Of a stretch of 64,000 nt of DNA, positions 13,320-26,038 are shown in pieces. The notes under the pieces were generated by a model. It was not told the origin of the DNA and did not search any database. It saw only the letters and a program-made list of their open reading frames with translations. The stretch lies in contig CM007992.1 of assembly GCA_002189035.1 (NCBI GenBank), positions 1,240,001 through 1,304,000 on the forward strand, given 5' to 3'. A program made the translations under genes and the position numbers. Position 1 is the first letter of the stretch. Each line of letters opens with the position of its first letter. Origin of the DNA: Utricularia gibba. Taxonomy: Eukaryota > Streptophyta > Magnoliopsida > Lamiales > Lentibulariaceae.

Positions 13320-13933
13320 ATGGCGGCTGAAAATCCGCTGAAATCCGACGCGATCATGGAATTGATGAAACTTCATTTGTCTTCCGAAGCGGGGAAACAT
13401 CTTACAAAGAAAATTGGGCTTGTTTATCAGATGAACATCGCTCCCAAGGTCGGTTGGTGTTTCCATATCAAGCGATCAATCGGTTGTATTGAAAAATTGA
13501 TTTTCCGGCTGGTTTTCAGAAAATTGGCTTCAACGAGAAGTTCTTTGTTGTGGATTTGAAGAAGGGGAGGTTAAAGAAGGTTTGCTTTGTTACGCAATTC
13601 TATTCGTTCTTCGGCTACTTTCAGTTTCTCCTCTCATTGCATTGAAATGAGCTCGCTTTGCATTCAGGAGCATATGAAGATGGGAAACCAGATGCAACAT
13701 TCTCCTTCACTGATGATGATTTTGTGAAGATCGCCACGGGGAAAATGAACCCTCAGATTGCCTTCATGAGGTGACAGACCACCTCCCCCTTTTGCTGATC
13801 TACTTCGAAGTGCAGCCCGACTAACTGCCCTTCGTTGGAAAACAATTGCAGGGGTGCGATGAAGATCAAGGGAAGCATCAGCGCAGCACAGAAGTTCACT
13901 CCTGACATTTTCCCAAAGCCCTCCAAGATGTAA
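13320..13933 (+). CDS. SCP2: Sterol carrier protein 2 (SCP-2 domain), peroxisomal, one apparent frameshift
   Basis: Exons: 13320-13448, 13520-13579, 13668-13770, 13852-13933; 124 residues once frame is restored, against 123 in Arabidopsis SCP2. The single SCP-2 fold is clear: LKSDAIMELMKLHL, KIGLVYQMNIAPK, DATFSFTDDDFVKIATGKM, then GAMKIKGSISAAQKFTPDIF. SCP2 binds and transfers lipids and sterols and acts in peroxisomes. The C-terminus is SKM, a PTS1 variant of the SKL found in Arabidopsis. The GGGG at 13564-13567 needs a fifth G to read KKGEVKEGAYEDG across the exon 2-3 join; otherwise the frame is lost. The start at 13320 matches the family N-terminus; 13269 is an alternative. The gene is tail to tail with PAH, 292 bases apart. 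Confidence 0.93.
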
Positions 13934-14225
13934 CACGAAGCTGGAAAAGGGACTACTCTGGAACTTTTGAACACATCGACTGTCAACATTTGAACGTTTG
14001 TGTTCTGCCTATGCAATAAGACGACATACAAAATCAGTTTCCACGTGTCTTCACCATTACTGAAGCTTTTTAAATACATTCAAGTGAAGGGCAGTGTTTA
14101 TCTGTTTCATCTATTTTACATTCTACAGGCACTGAAAATAGTGCAATGATGATCACACAGCAGGGAGGTGAGTAGTGGCGATGACCCAACAAAGCGCCTT
14201 GGTGATGCCGGGCTGCTCATGTGGT

Positions 14226-17200
14226 TCACTCGATAAGGGGAGGTGGAAGTTTCCAGTAATTCCATGTATTAAAGTCTTCCTGTGTGAATCAGGGACGAAC
14301 AGGGGAGCAAGGGGGGTCAGAGTCTACTATATCAACAGGGCAAGAGATGGATCCAGACCACTTTGATCATTTCAATCAAAAAGATAGCAAACCTGTTCGC
14401 AAGATGCATTGGTGGGAAACATGCCATGTACAAGAGAGTGAAGAGACAAGTATGACTTGGTGTCGATTCGGCGGTTTACGACGATCTCACCCTGCACAAC
14501 CATTTCAGAAAGAATCCAACACGGTACAGTATTGTAAGTCCGGGAAGCATTTCTAGGATGAGCAAGGTAACTCTCAGAGATGCACCTTTGGGTTTATGAT
14601 GAAAATCTTTCCCTTTGGTATTCCGACCTTAAGGTAGCTGAACTCATCAGTGTCCCTGTTTCCAAAACCAGCATAGAAAGGATTCCTATCAGCAGGAAAC
14701 AATGCTTTGATCTCCTGAAAAAGAAATGCACAACAACTCAGATTTACTTGAAAGGTCAACCATGAAAACTAACAGTTTATGCCAACAGTCATTCTTTTGA
14801 AAATAATCGATACACTAACCTCCAAACAAGCGATTTTGAATTCATGGGGAGCTCTCCTGATCACTGCAAATTCAAAGTGCACGGAGAAATGTAAGCTTTC
14901 CTTTCTTTAAAAAGCGAAAAGCATGAGTTAAATAAAAATGAATGACCAAATATTATGAAGAGTGATGTGATGCTAAGGGATACATTCCCACAAATGAGCA
15001 TTGACCAATTCCAATCATGGGTAAATGCACCAAGAATTATACACAAGAAACAAATGATTATAGACAAGAAACACAGGACTAGTAGGGAATTAAACAGGGA
15101 CCTTCTCGGAATAGGGAAGGAAAGAGCCCATCTGGGGAGATGACAACAGGCCCTTCCGGCAATGCTTTGCCATCCTGAACTTAAAAAAAAGGCAGTTAGA
15201 AGCCAACAAGAGGTGATGACCCAAAACACAACATACGGGGTAGTACAACGTCTAAGGCATACTTTGACAAAAGAAGCAAAAAACTTCACTGTTTCATCAG
15301 GAAAACAGAATAAATTCTACAGTAGATTAACTCCCGGAAAGGATTTAAATTTTTCTTCATTGTGTACCTGTTTTATGTTGAGAAGAAACTGCCGTGTATG
15401 GAATGACTGAGCAATTGAACGAGCGCTAAGGAAGAGCAGTTGATATCCGTTCTCCTGCACCATGCAAGGAGCAACTTGGAATAGACTGACCATGCTTATA
15501 TATTCTTGACATTGAATCTATTTCAAATGCCGAACAGTGTATGGTATTTCTAACACAGCCACGCACTTTACAAAAAACGGACCTTGATTGCTGAAAAAAG
15601 ATGTGCGACACCCGACTGTGACCAATCCATACCAACCAAAGGCATTACCTGACCGAGTAGATCTGACCTATAACAATAAATTTTAATGGGACAGATAAGA
15701 GAAAATGAACAAGATAGTCAAGAGGACTTAATGGGATTCTGATTTCACAGATGCAGCAAATGCAATCAAAGCAGCATGAAATACAAGAAATCATGCAAAG
15801 GATTACAAACATAATTTCAGTATAGAAGCAATTGTCTAAGGATTATAAAAACTACATAAGACATCGGGAATAACAAAGGGACCAATTTGATAATTCAGCC
15901 AATGCTCAAGTAGGCTTGACAGCATTATTTCAATAATCATGGCTTATCACTAAGATCACTTTCTCACACATTCATCACAGCAAGATTAAGCAATATAACC
16001 GGTATAATTCAGCAGGGTAGGTTTACCGAGTAATGGTTCCATCCACATCGGAAATAACTATTTGAGTGTCCCATCTCCAGAGAAAAATCCTAGCATCAAC
16101 CTGAATAAAAAAAAAAAGTGAGACAACATGGTATATAACATATACACAGAGATAAACTAGAGCAATTCAGAGGCGCAACCTGCTGCTTGCCCAGCATGGC
16201 TGTAGAGAAAGTGAAGGTGACTAAATTCTTCCCTTGTTGCAATTTTAAAGAGGCCAGCTGTTCAGATGTTGGAGTAAGTGTCCGGACAAGCCTCTTCCTT
16301 GTATCTGCTTTGCCCCTGTCCTTCCGAGACTCCAGACTTCCTACCCCATTGGTAGATTCTATGCAGTTATCATTCCCAAAAGAAGTGTTTTTGCTTCTTG
16401 ATCTCTTAAACGAGAGAGAAAAACTTCTTTTTGTACTTCCTCTGGAAGGGCTCGAGTCATTAGGAGAATTTTCTGAAACGCCTGTAATTAGCCAACGCCA
16501 CAATATGATCAATGCAAGATCATTATCCATAAAAAAACAGAGAAGTGATGTTTCCTGATAATAGTAAATGAGAGGACAAAATAAAATCTAATACCAGTGG
16601 AAGAATTCACAGGGACCTCCTTGTGCTCCATGATTCCCTCAGTTAATCCTGTTTGTGAACCAGGTGTTATATGATGATTGTATCTGACACCTATGTCAAG
16701 ATCACTTGCTTTGAGATTGTTCCTGACAAATCCACTGGTAGGCAAAGATGTTCCTAAGATATCTTTGGATTCAACTTGGTCGATTTTGTTAATGTAACCA
16801 TCACTCCACACGTGTCTTAGCCTTCTTCCATCATGATTTACATCATGAATTCTTTCATCTATACTCGACTGTCCTGATGAAGACACGGAACACAAAGTTG
16901 CATCAGCTTCTTTTCCCTCACAGTGCTTTAGCTCCAGATCGCTCACACAACTGTAGCCAATGTCATCTGAATAGCCAGATAAGGTTTGCTCTTAAACTAG
17001 GAACAATTCAAAAGATTGAAGTGTGAAAAACAAAATAAGGGCCAGAACTAGACGTACCAGCAAGTTCATCGCCAGAAAAAACTTCTTTAAAAGATGGACA
17101 GGTGACAATTTTCTCTGATACATTGTCCTTGCAAAAAATATTTGACGGGTTGATGGGAGCTAATTTCTGTGAAAAGTTTTCAGTAATTAAGGTATCTGAA

Positions 17201-18464
17201 CAACCATCAGCATATCCTTCACTTGTACTGATCCCTTCCTCGCAATGAAAAATCGCTTGGCCACCTTGCTCCAATAAAACCTCACAGTGTACTTGTAGTT
17301 CCTGGGTGTCCATGAGATTTTCTACTGTTTCGTAATTCTCAGAGCTTAAAGTATTACTCATACTCTGTAAATTACTGGTTTTACCACATACATCTTCATA
17401 TTCAGCATATGACTTATTTTGTTGTTCAACTGTTCCATCAAGCCCAAGCTGTGGAGGGTCTAAATCTTCAAAACTGTACTGGGTGTGATCCACAGCCCCA
17501 TTCTCATCAGAGAAGCAGGTCTTAGAAAGCTTATCATCAGAGCCTTCAGTTTGAAAATGAGGTTGTCGGACCCCCAAGACTTTTCCCACAGAATATACAT
17601 GACTCTCTGTCTGGACTACGTTTAGTTTATCACAAGATGATTCTGGAGAATCAGATTTAGTACGATCCTTAGCATTATCAATGCATACCCAGAATCAACT
17701 TGGGAAGATAAGCAGTTGGCTTCAAAAACAGTTTCCTTAACAGAAATAACATCTGATTCACTATGATTACAGCAGCCACTATCTAAACCATCACTCGCTT
17801 CAACCTTATTCTCTACAGAAGAAAGCCGTGAAGCATTATCTTTGTTGCTCGGGGATGAAGCAAGGTTAGTGGACCATTTCAAGTCAAGGAGATTAGCTGC
17901 AATCTCAGCTCGCTCCAGGGAATTTGCCCTAGAAACATCGCATGATTTTTCTTCACCTTGAATTCTTTCGACCTCCATTGTTCTCTTCCTCCCAAAAATG
18001 AGGCCTAATCTAGGATAAGGGAGCGCACTGTTCCCTTCTACAGACTTCTTCCCGGGGCCATTTGCATCAGAAAAACCAGCATCATAGTTGCAACTTTTTG
18101 ACTTCAAACGCCACTCATTCTCAGGTTGACCATCTGTTTCCTCGCCGGAAGAGGTGGGTGGAGAACAAAAAGACACCCCTTCTTCCACATCAACCTCCAT
18201 CAAAAAGTGCGCTTCGCCTCTGTTGTCCAAATACATGTGGAAATCCGCATCCACATCATTGACACTAATAGTAACCAACTTCTCCTTTGACTTCAGCACC
18301 CCTTGAAACTTCCCAAACCTAACATACCAGGGTGAAGATTTAAAGCTTCCATCCGGCTGTTCCACCACAATAATATCAACAGAACCACCGAACGGATGAA
18401 AGGTACCCGAAACATTATACACACTTTTACTTATATAACTACTAATCCTTCCCACAGCCTGCAT
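14226..18464 (-). CDS. PAH: Phosphatidate phosphatase, lipin family (PAH1/PAH2), one apparent frameshift
   Basis: Eleven coding exons, in transcript order: 18464-17058, 16966-16595, 16481-16180, 16100-16027, 15667-15583, 15454-15368, 15174-15102, 14863-14820, 14714-14586, 14491-14393, 14279-14226. The product is about 908 residues, close to Arabidopsis PAH1/PAH2. The N-LIP domain fills residues 1 to about 110 ([44 protein letters not shown]). The C-terminal HAD-type LNS2 domain holds the DxDxT catalytic motif as DVDGT at about 711-715, and later motifs [11 protein letters not shown] and [11 protein letters not shown]. The enzyme dephosphorylates phosphatidate to diacylglycerol and restrains phospholipid synthesis at the ER. 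The CCC at 17688-17690 (GGG on the coding strand) needs one more base to keep frame. A leader intron (about 18466-18681) with acceptor TTTAG lies just before the ATG. Confidence 0.95.
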
Positions 18465-18681
18465 CCTAAACAAACGAATAACATCAATTCTACTCCTCCT
18501 CCTTTCACCTCCTCCGACTCATCTCCCGATTGACATGAAACAACCCAGATCACCAGAAAGTTGATGAAAACTTAAAACTTTTAGAAACCCAGAAGACGAT
18601 CCGCAAAACTCCAATCTCCCAATCGAGATGAAACAATAATCCCAAAGAAATGGTAAGGTTAACAGGTTATCAGAAAAACAC

Positions 18682-19559
18682 CTGAAAACGCCATCAATCC
18701 TGCGTGAGGGCGCGGCGCGTATTACTTAAATGCTGATCGATCGCAGATTGAAGAAGAGAGAGAGACACAAACCCAAATGCATAGAACACGCAACATACAG
18801 AAAAAAACCGCTGGATGATGGGTGTAGCTTGTCATCCATCGCCCAGGGGAAGCATATTCTCTGCAATTATTCCAATTCGGAAGCAATGATTTAGACACCT
18901 AAAATATGCAAATCAACAGCAAACAAAACAAAACAAAACAAAACAAAAAACACCATGTTACATTTCCATTCGTCTAAACTCAAAACCACCCACACCCCAT
19001 AAATTCCTCCTGACTCCAGAGCCTTCTCAACATTACAAGATTGTATTTTCTTTTTTTTTTTTTACAAAGTGATTATAGAAAAGTAAATTATATTTAGTTG
19101 TTATTGCTTATTATTTAGTAAAAATATATTTTATGTTTAATTATTAATTTAACTCTCAAGGAATTCTTACTATGTTTTGTAATGTTGTATTTTCACCTTG
19201 ATTAGCTGAATTTCATGTAAATTGACCTTTATTATAATAAATACAAATTTATTGTATGAAATTTTATAAAAATTATTGTAATAATGTAGAAATTGGAGAC
19301 ACTTATTGGATTAATAAAAATAGAAATAATAATCATAATAAAGCCAAAAATGTTGGACAAAGAAAAAGGAGGATGACTCGACTCGAGTCCTGAATTGGTC
19401 GTTAGTGTCTAAATCACTGGACTGGAGATGGGTGGATGACATCATCCTCGATCGGACCCTTTTTTGTGTCAATTTGACACGTAAGTAGGTGTCCTTAAAT
19501 TGATAAAATATAGGTCTCAATTTAAAGTTCTTTATTTATTATATCGTGGTACACATCAG
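18682..19559. other. PAH leader/promoter and AT-rich spacer
   Basis: The 5'-UTR exon and promoter of PAH (minus strand) occupy the left part. An (AAAAC)n tract lies near 18918-18945. AT-rich DNA follows up to the tRNA gene. Confidence 0.45.
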
Positions 19560-19631
19560 GGTTCCATGGTGTAGTGGTTAGCACTTCGGACTTTGAATCC
19601 GGCGACCTGGGTTCGACTCCCGGTGGGACCT
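19560..19631 (+). tRNA. tRNA-Gln (anticodon UUG)
   Basis: A 72-base cloverleaf without intron. The acceptor stem pairs GGTTCCA with TGGGACC plus a T discriminator. The anticodon loop CTTTGAA has TTG at 19593-19595, flanked by a TCGGA/TCCGG stem with one G-U pair. The T arm is CTGGG-TTCGACT-CCCGG. No CCA is encoded, as is normal for nuclear genes. A T5 run at about 19641-19645 can serve as the Pol III terminator. Confidence 0.97.
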
Positions 19632-20450
19632 CTCTAATTCTTTTTGTTGAAATTCCAAACAAAGTTATTTTTATTGTATTTTAAAATTATATTTATAGTT
19701 ATATGCCAATAATGTGTATATAAATCAGTATTTTAAATTGTCAAAAAAATCACAAATAATTTGAAAAAATATTTATGTGATGGGAGAGTTGAAAATCAAG
19801 ATTAATTTTTCGTTTTTTAAAAAAAATCAATATTTTTTTTGTAATAAAACATCATATTGTAATGAAATTATTATTTAATAATATTCTAATTGAATTTTAA
19901 TTAAATTATGATTAATTTTTTATTTTAAGAAAAATTCAAAGGATTTTTAAAACATAGAATAAATCATATAGGAAGTATTTATATTACTTAAAACTTGTTG
20001 TTATTATAAATTGTTTATAATTTATATAAATCTTTTTTTATTACTTATAAGTGATTTTAAAGTGATAATTTTAAGTTATTTATAATTTAAATTTATAAGT
20101 AAAAAAACGTATATATATTTTTTCTTATAAATTGAATTACTTATAAATTAAATCTATAAATTAAGTTACTTATAAGTTAAATTTATCAAATCAAACATTA
20201 TCACTTATAATTGAATTATGAGTTTATTAAAATAAAAATCAATAATAGTTAAAATCATCCAAAACATTGTATTGTACCCCGACTCCGATCCACAGCAGGT
20301 TGTCTTTGTTTTGCTGAGCTTGGTGGCTAGGAGTAGCGTTGTCCACACACCAAATGCCGTTGTGAATTCGATCAATTCTACTCGGTTTAGTTACCCTGGA
20401 GCTTGAAGGCGACAACATTCTCTCCGGCTGCCTCCCAGGGATATATATAT
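19632..20450. other. AT-rich spacer with ACTTATAA motifs, and UROS promoter
   Basis: Between about 19980 and 20220 the sequence ACTTATAA appears four times, once more inverted, in a patch that may be an old MITE or low-complexity DNA. From about 20270 the base composition shifts and this is probably the UROS promoter and leader. An ATATATATAT run directly abuts the start codon. Confidence 0.4.
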
Positions 20451-23151
20451 ATGGCTTCGTCTTCTGTCTGTACCTTGTGTTCCAGCCCCCTGCTTTTGTT
20501 CCCTGCTATTCGCCCACTAGGGTGTTCCAGAAAGGGAGATTTTTGCTGCGGATTGGAGTTTCACCTTCCTTGACTACTTGCTTGAGAGCATCTTCGAATC
20601 CCCAAATCGTGGTGACCAGAGAGCGCGGCAAAAATGGCAAACTCATTGATGTGATGGTAAGCTTGTAACAGTTAATGCCTTTGGATTTCCCTTTGATGGC
20701 GTATTTAGGTTCTCATCCCTGCAAATTGATAAATTGAGTAATGGAAAGTCTGTGCAATCTTGCTTCAAAAGGGTGTGAGTGAAGTGAACATTTGAGTAAA
20801 AGCTTGAAAAGCGGACGTTCTTCAACATTATGGCGGCTGGTAATTTGGACGGCGAATTAGTTTATGAATTTCGTTGATGGCTATATTTTACTGCTAATGT
20901 GCTTGGTGCATTGTGTGTGCTTTGACTTTGCCGCATGATTTTGTTTTACCTCATTCTGCGGTCTAGGAAAACTGGATCAACGCGTTGTCAAATTTTTAAA
21001 GTTTGAAAAGAGATGCCACATCAGAATATGATATCTTGCGAACAATGATTTCCTGCTTATAGCCCCACTATATTTTGCGGTCACCTTCTTTCTGTTCATA
21101 TTCCAATGTCTGTGGGTAATATGCTCATTGCTGAAGGGAACATTCCTATTTTTCCAAACTTTCTGGAAGCAAATTCGTAAATACTGGCATTCCTTTTGGT
21201 CACCAAAAATTCCTGTTTTCCAGACTGGGCATGGGATCCACTGTCTAGAGCTTCCCCTTATTCAGCATACTCAGTTGCCTGATGCTGATAAACTTTCTTC
21301 AGTATTGCGCTGTAAGTTATTATTTAAAATGTTTCCCTTGGATAAGATGCATTGTGATTTTAGCTGCTTGCATGTGCTGTCTTCCGAAAATTCGTTTTTT
21401 CAGTTAGTTTGCATGGTCGTGTGGGTCTTAAGGATTCTACTCCACTCTGTTGAGCATTATGGTAGATGCACCTTCTTCATTTTCGAACTTGCGTTTCCAG
21501 CATTAATGCTACTGCAAAAACTTAGGTGTTCTCGTTTTTGGCATATATGAATTTATCTGAGTATTTACGACTAGACAAGATGTCGAACTTCCAAGTCAGT
21601 AAACGAGTTTTCCTTGTTGCCTGCTGTCTAGTTTTATCTGTGTTTTGCTCTAATGGATCTTTTGTTTCCCTCTTCCCATCATTTTTTTTCTTTGCTTTTA
21701 TGTTACTGTTTTAATCTTTCCACTTTTTATACTCCTTCAAGCTGGCACAACATTTAACTGGATTGTCATAACCTCTCCTGAGGCTGCTGACGTTTTCATA
21801 GGTGCTTGGAAGTAAGGCTCAATACTCTGTTTAATTCTTGTATGCAATGCCAATACCCATGCATTCTTATCACACATCAATTCCAATGCTGATGGTGATG
21901 GCTATTTGATAGATATTCTGATTTGTAGAGCTGCAGGAACACCAGAAGTGAGGATTGCTGTGGTTGGGGCTGGAACTGCAAGTATTTTTGAGAAGCTTCC
22001 ACCGACCTTGAAACAAAACCTTCTTGGCGAGTTGTTCACGCCCTCCAGAGGTCTGTACTTTTCAATACATAGTAACAATCTCATATGTTGCAGAGCAGAT
22101 GCATCTTGTATTTTTTTCCCAGTTGAACTCAAACTATAATCTCCCTTGCATATAATGGATGATTGCTAAAAAATCAGCAACTGGGAAGACCCTGGCTGCG
22201 GAGCTTCCAGAACTTGGGGATGCAAGGTGCACCGTTTTATATCCTGCTTCAGCAAAAGCTGGCTCTGAGGTAGGTAAGTGCTAAAATCATTCCATTCCCT
22301 TGAGAAGGAACGAGATCGTAATAATTGTCACGTACTTCTACTTCTCAGAGGAGGGACTTGCAAATCGTGGATTTGAGGTTACTCGGATGAACACTTACAC
22401 AACGGTATGTTGTGCTGGCTTGACTCATATTGTAAAATGATGTGATGCACTTGAAAACGACCACAAACAAGACAGGCAGTCCAAAATGCATTGTGAAACA
22501 CGATTTGGCATGCTACTTTAACTGCAGTTTTTCCCCATCTGTAATTCCTGGGAAGCATTGTGGTGAGAATTAAAACTGGTGCCACAGGAAGTTGTTAGTT
22601 ATACGGATGAAGTGGATGTCAAACTAGCACTTGCAGCTCCAGTGGTGGCCGTAGCATCGCCCTCAGCAGTGCGGTAAGCATCTTGAAGGTTTAAGTTTGA
22701 TGTTTTATCTCATATTTCAACTGGCTTAGATACCACTAATTTCTCATCTTCTAGTGCCTGGACCAGTTTAATACCAAAACATCAGGAATGGGATAATGCA
22801 GTTGCGTGTATAGGGGAGACAACTGCAGTTGCTGCAAAAAAGCTGGGCTTAAGGAATGTGTTCTTTCCCAAAAACCCTGGGTTTGACGGGTAATCAAGCC
22901 AACTGCATTCTTTAGCACAAAGTTCCTAGGTTTGAGGGAATGCATGTCCTAGGCTTGCGTCAAGACTGATGTGATGAAATACATTTATATAAAGATATGG
23001 CTAGGTGCATATTTGGAATTGCATTTTTTCATGGAGAAATGAATATCTACTGAGACCCTGCCATGCTCATGTCGTCTTCTCCAGGTGGGTTGATAGCATT
23101 TTGGAAGCACTGGGAGCCCAGAATCACTTGCACAAGGAATCAACCAAATGA
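20451..23151 (+). CDS. UROS: Uroporphyrinogen-III synthase, chloroplast, one apparent frameshift
   Basis: Nine exons: 20451-20656, 21224-21311, 21742-21811, 21929-22050, 22178-22273, 22349-22404, 22588-22673, 22755-22889, 23085-23151; about 308 residues. The enzyme closes hydroxymethylbilane to uroporphyrinogen III with inversion of ring D, for haem, sirohaem and chlorophyll. A Ser/Leu/Arg-rich N-terminus of about 45 residues looks like a plastid transit peptide. HemD landmarks follow: VVTRERGKNGKL, CLELPLIQH, FNWIVITSPEA, RIAVVGAGTA, CTVLYPASAKAGSEVEEGL, PVVAVASPSAVRAW, and AVACIGETTAVAAKKLG. All phases join cleanly, except that the GGG at 20534-20536 needs another G so that the ATG frame connects to the transit peptide and body. 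ATG 20451 is the only ATG that fits. Confidence 0.95.
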
Positions 23152-24141
23152 AGGCAGGTCTACTTCATAGACCGTCACTAACATGCTTGCTTCAGCAGTC
23201 TTTTCCTAGTACAGCAATCACACTAGAAGGGATCACACGAAGAGTGAGGGGACATACAAAGCCCATCAAGGGGCATGCCCATGCTATCATGAACACATCA
23301 GATCAAAGAACTCTGGTATTTCACCCAGATTTCAATCGTAACAATGCATTACTACAAACACAAGTTACCCGGTCTATGACCCCTTGACCCACAGGATGAA
23401 ATACATCTTCCATTTGCCTGTGCTGTTACCTCACATATCCTGCACAAAACTATCAATGGTTTATGGATTCTATGTTATCCTTTCTGATGAAGCTGGCGTA
23501 GGCCAGCACTTGAATCTTGATTGTTGAAAAGGAGCATAAGCTAGGGAAGTTTGATCCTTTTCTTGTGGTGTTTTCGACACAAGGTAGTGACAGCAGGTAC
23601 CCTTATCGTATACATATTTGACCAAGAGACTATGTGACAAAAAAGGTTCCTTTGGGGCTTTCCTTTTCCACCAACACCTACACCAATAGCTTCTTTTGCG
23701 GAGCAGAGTGGAGGACAACAAACTTACACCCCATGGCTGGTGGTCCCCATTGCCTGAGCAGAGCTTCTCATTTTCTCCCTCGTTAATGGTGGGAAAACAA
23801 AAACAATAAGTTGTATCCCGGAATGCTAGACTTCAAGCACAAGGATACTTGTGAGGTGCTATAGCCTTCATGAGAACAACTGCATGGATCAGGGAGCAAC
23901 TGCGTCCACTGGATTCATCAAAATTATTTACAGAATGCGATCATGAGAGAAATCCTTGATTACTGGTGTAACCATGTACAAGATGATAAACAATAAATGT
24001 GATTGCATAGCTCAAACACCCATGAGAATATGTTTCCAGGTTTTTATTCCTTGTGGTAGATCTTGCTGTGTTTGGTTGAAGTTTCAACTGTATTCTAGTG
24101 AGACAGTGGCCAACTTAATGACTGAATGAGGTAGCCTATTT
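23152..24141. other. Spacer between convergent UROS and PPR genes
   Basis: This should hold the 3'-UTR of both genes. No further gene or element was recognised. Short open frames at 23148-23387 and 23470-23721 show no family resemblance. Confidence 0.5.
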
Positions 24142-25314
24142 CTACCAGAAGTCTCTGCAGGAGCATCTTCCATCCTTGAAATGATGAAACCTCTTATTAT
24201 CTCTTATAATAAACTCACGCTTCTCTAAGCCTGAAAGAATCTTGATGAAGTTGTGGCAATCCCCACAAATTCTCAAGTTCTTTATGACCCTAAGTGGTGT
24301 GCCTGGAGCAGTGCTGATAAGGCCACATGCTATTGCTATTCTTTCGCTGTGGTAAAGGAGAGTTCTCTCCTTCTCTTCCTCATCAAGGTCATGGAGAACA
24401 TATCTCGTATCAGGGACGTAGCCAGCCTTTCTGGCCGCATTATTCAAGGACCAGATCTTCTCATACACCATCTTTCTATGGTTAGGCTTGAGGTTCCCAT
24501 TTACTTTCCTGTTTTTACTATGTCTAACTTCCACAGGCTGTACCTGATTTTCACGTTTCATTATTGATTCCGCAGGTATCTCTGTATCTACTGTTTCTCC
24601 CCTGCAGTTTCTCATAAGATTGGCATAGCATTCACGATGTTCCTCAGAAGGAACGATTCCAAAATCTCTACTCATTGATCTGAAATATGCTTCTCCTTCC
24701 TCCACTTTTCCCAGAAGTTGGCATGCTTTTAAAGCTCCAAGGAAGGCATTTTCATCTGGAAGTATCCCTGGTTGCTGCAGCATTCTGGTAAAAGCATCAA
24801 GCGCTACTTCTCCTTGGCCATGATCTACCAGACCCATTATCAGTTTGCACCATGAATCAACATTCTGGCAAGGCATCTGCTCGAATACTCGACCGGCTCG
24901 AGCATAGTACCCCAACCTAAAGTACATGTCCATAAGATCATTGAAGATGTCAACTGAGTAATAGGGAGAATACCGAACCAGGTACTCATAGATTCTATCT
25001 CCTTCCTGTAGATTTACACTCATTTCCACAAGTTGAGAAACTTTGCTCGACTCTGCTACAGACCCATTTCGGCCCATCTCTTCCAATGCTTCAAGAGCTG
25101 AGTTCACATCTCCCTTTCCGCAGAAATGCATCAAATCTGTGTCCCCACGAGCCACCTGATGGATTTCTTGCCGAGCCAGTTTTGCGGTAGACTTGATGCT
25201 CTGCTGTGGAATCCCGAATGCACGGCTGGAAGATGCGAAACCCATGGAAGCAGAAGCCGCAGCCAGGGCTGCACTCGGAGGAAAACCCATGAGGCACTTT
25301 TGATCTCTCAGCAT
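24142..25314 (-). CDS. Short PPR-DYW protein, probable organelle RNA editing factor
   Basis: A single coding exon of 390 residues. After a possible organelle-targeting N-terminus rich in Ala and Ser, there are only a few PPR-like helical repeats (for example [21 protein letters not shown]). The C-terminal DYW deaminase-like domain spans about 290-390: [20 protein letters not shown], the zinc/active-site motif HSE in [20 protein letters not shown], and a last cysteine pair CSC. The final tripeptide is DFW rather than DYW. DYW proteins edit C to U in plastid or mitochondrial RNA. The small size and layout recall the DYW subgroup that includes Arabidopsis MEF8, but I cannot fix the orthologue. 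The first in-frame ATG is at 25314, immediately after a CACAG that could be a leader intron acceptor. Confidence 0.9.
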   Translation of the reverse strand: MLRDQKCLMGFPPSAALAAASASMGFASSSRAFGIPQQSIKSTAKLARQEIHQVARGDTDLMHFCGKGDVNSALEALEEMGRNGSVAESSKVSQLVEMSVNLQEGDRIYEYLVRYSPYYSVDIFNDLMDMYFRLGYYARAGRVFEQMPCQNVDSWCKLIMGLVDHGQGEVALDAFTRMLQQPGILPDENAFLGALKACQLLGKVEEGEAYFRSMSRDFGIVPSEEHRECYANLMRNCRGETVDTEIPAESIMKRENQVQPVEVRHSKNRKVNGNLKPNHRKMVYEKIWSLNNAARKAGYVPDTRYVLHDLDEEEKERTLLYHSERIAIACGLISTAPGTPLRVIKNLRICGDCHNFIKILSGLEKREFIIRDNKRFHHFKDGRCSCRDFW

Positions 25315-26038
25315 CTGTGGAAGACAGTACGGCAACCTCCAGCCCCCTCCAAAGCGCCTTATCCACAAACCTTCTTGCCACTCGAATGGCGGCTTACGTA
25401 ACAAATATCAACCAGCGTTTTCCTTTCAAAAAATTATTATTATTATTAAAATTATTTTATTATCTTTGATTAATACGTGTTCTGAAATTAGATTTCCATT
25501 TTTTAAAAAATGTAGTTTGTAAATCAATACAAGGAATTTAACTTTTAAGTTTTAAAATTGCATCAGAAATCCATTAATTTATATATTTAACTCATCATAT
25601 TATTTAAATTAATCGATTTTAATTTTAATATTATTATAATAGTACATCGTTATAAATAGTATAAATAATTTATATTTATCTTCCTTTGATGATTTTATTC
25701 TCACCGAATTCCAAAATCATGAAACATGAACATAATATAATCTTAACAAGGAATTTCAATTCACTGAACTTGATATAAGAATGCAAAAAATATTAATACT
25801 AAGCTTTGTTGAGTGTGACATCAACATTGATGTATGACACTTAAAACCGATTTAATTTTTAAAAATTTTGAAAAGCGTTTGAATATTTGTTGTAAAGTTT
25901 TGACCATTGGAAATGTTTTTTTGTAATTTTAAAATTTGATGACTATTTTTTATATTTACCAAAATTTAAATATTTTTATTATAATTTAATCGTCTTTAAA
26001 TAGCTAAACGGGGAAAGCAACAGCTCTAACGGAAAGTA
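25315..26038. other. AT-rich spacer
   Basis: PPR leader and promoter (minus strand) up to about 25420, then AT-rich DNA without recognisable genes, ending in the 3' side of the MATE gene. Confidence 0.5.
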
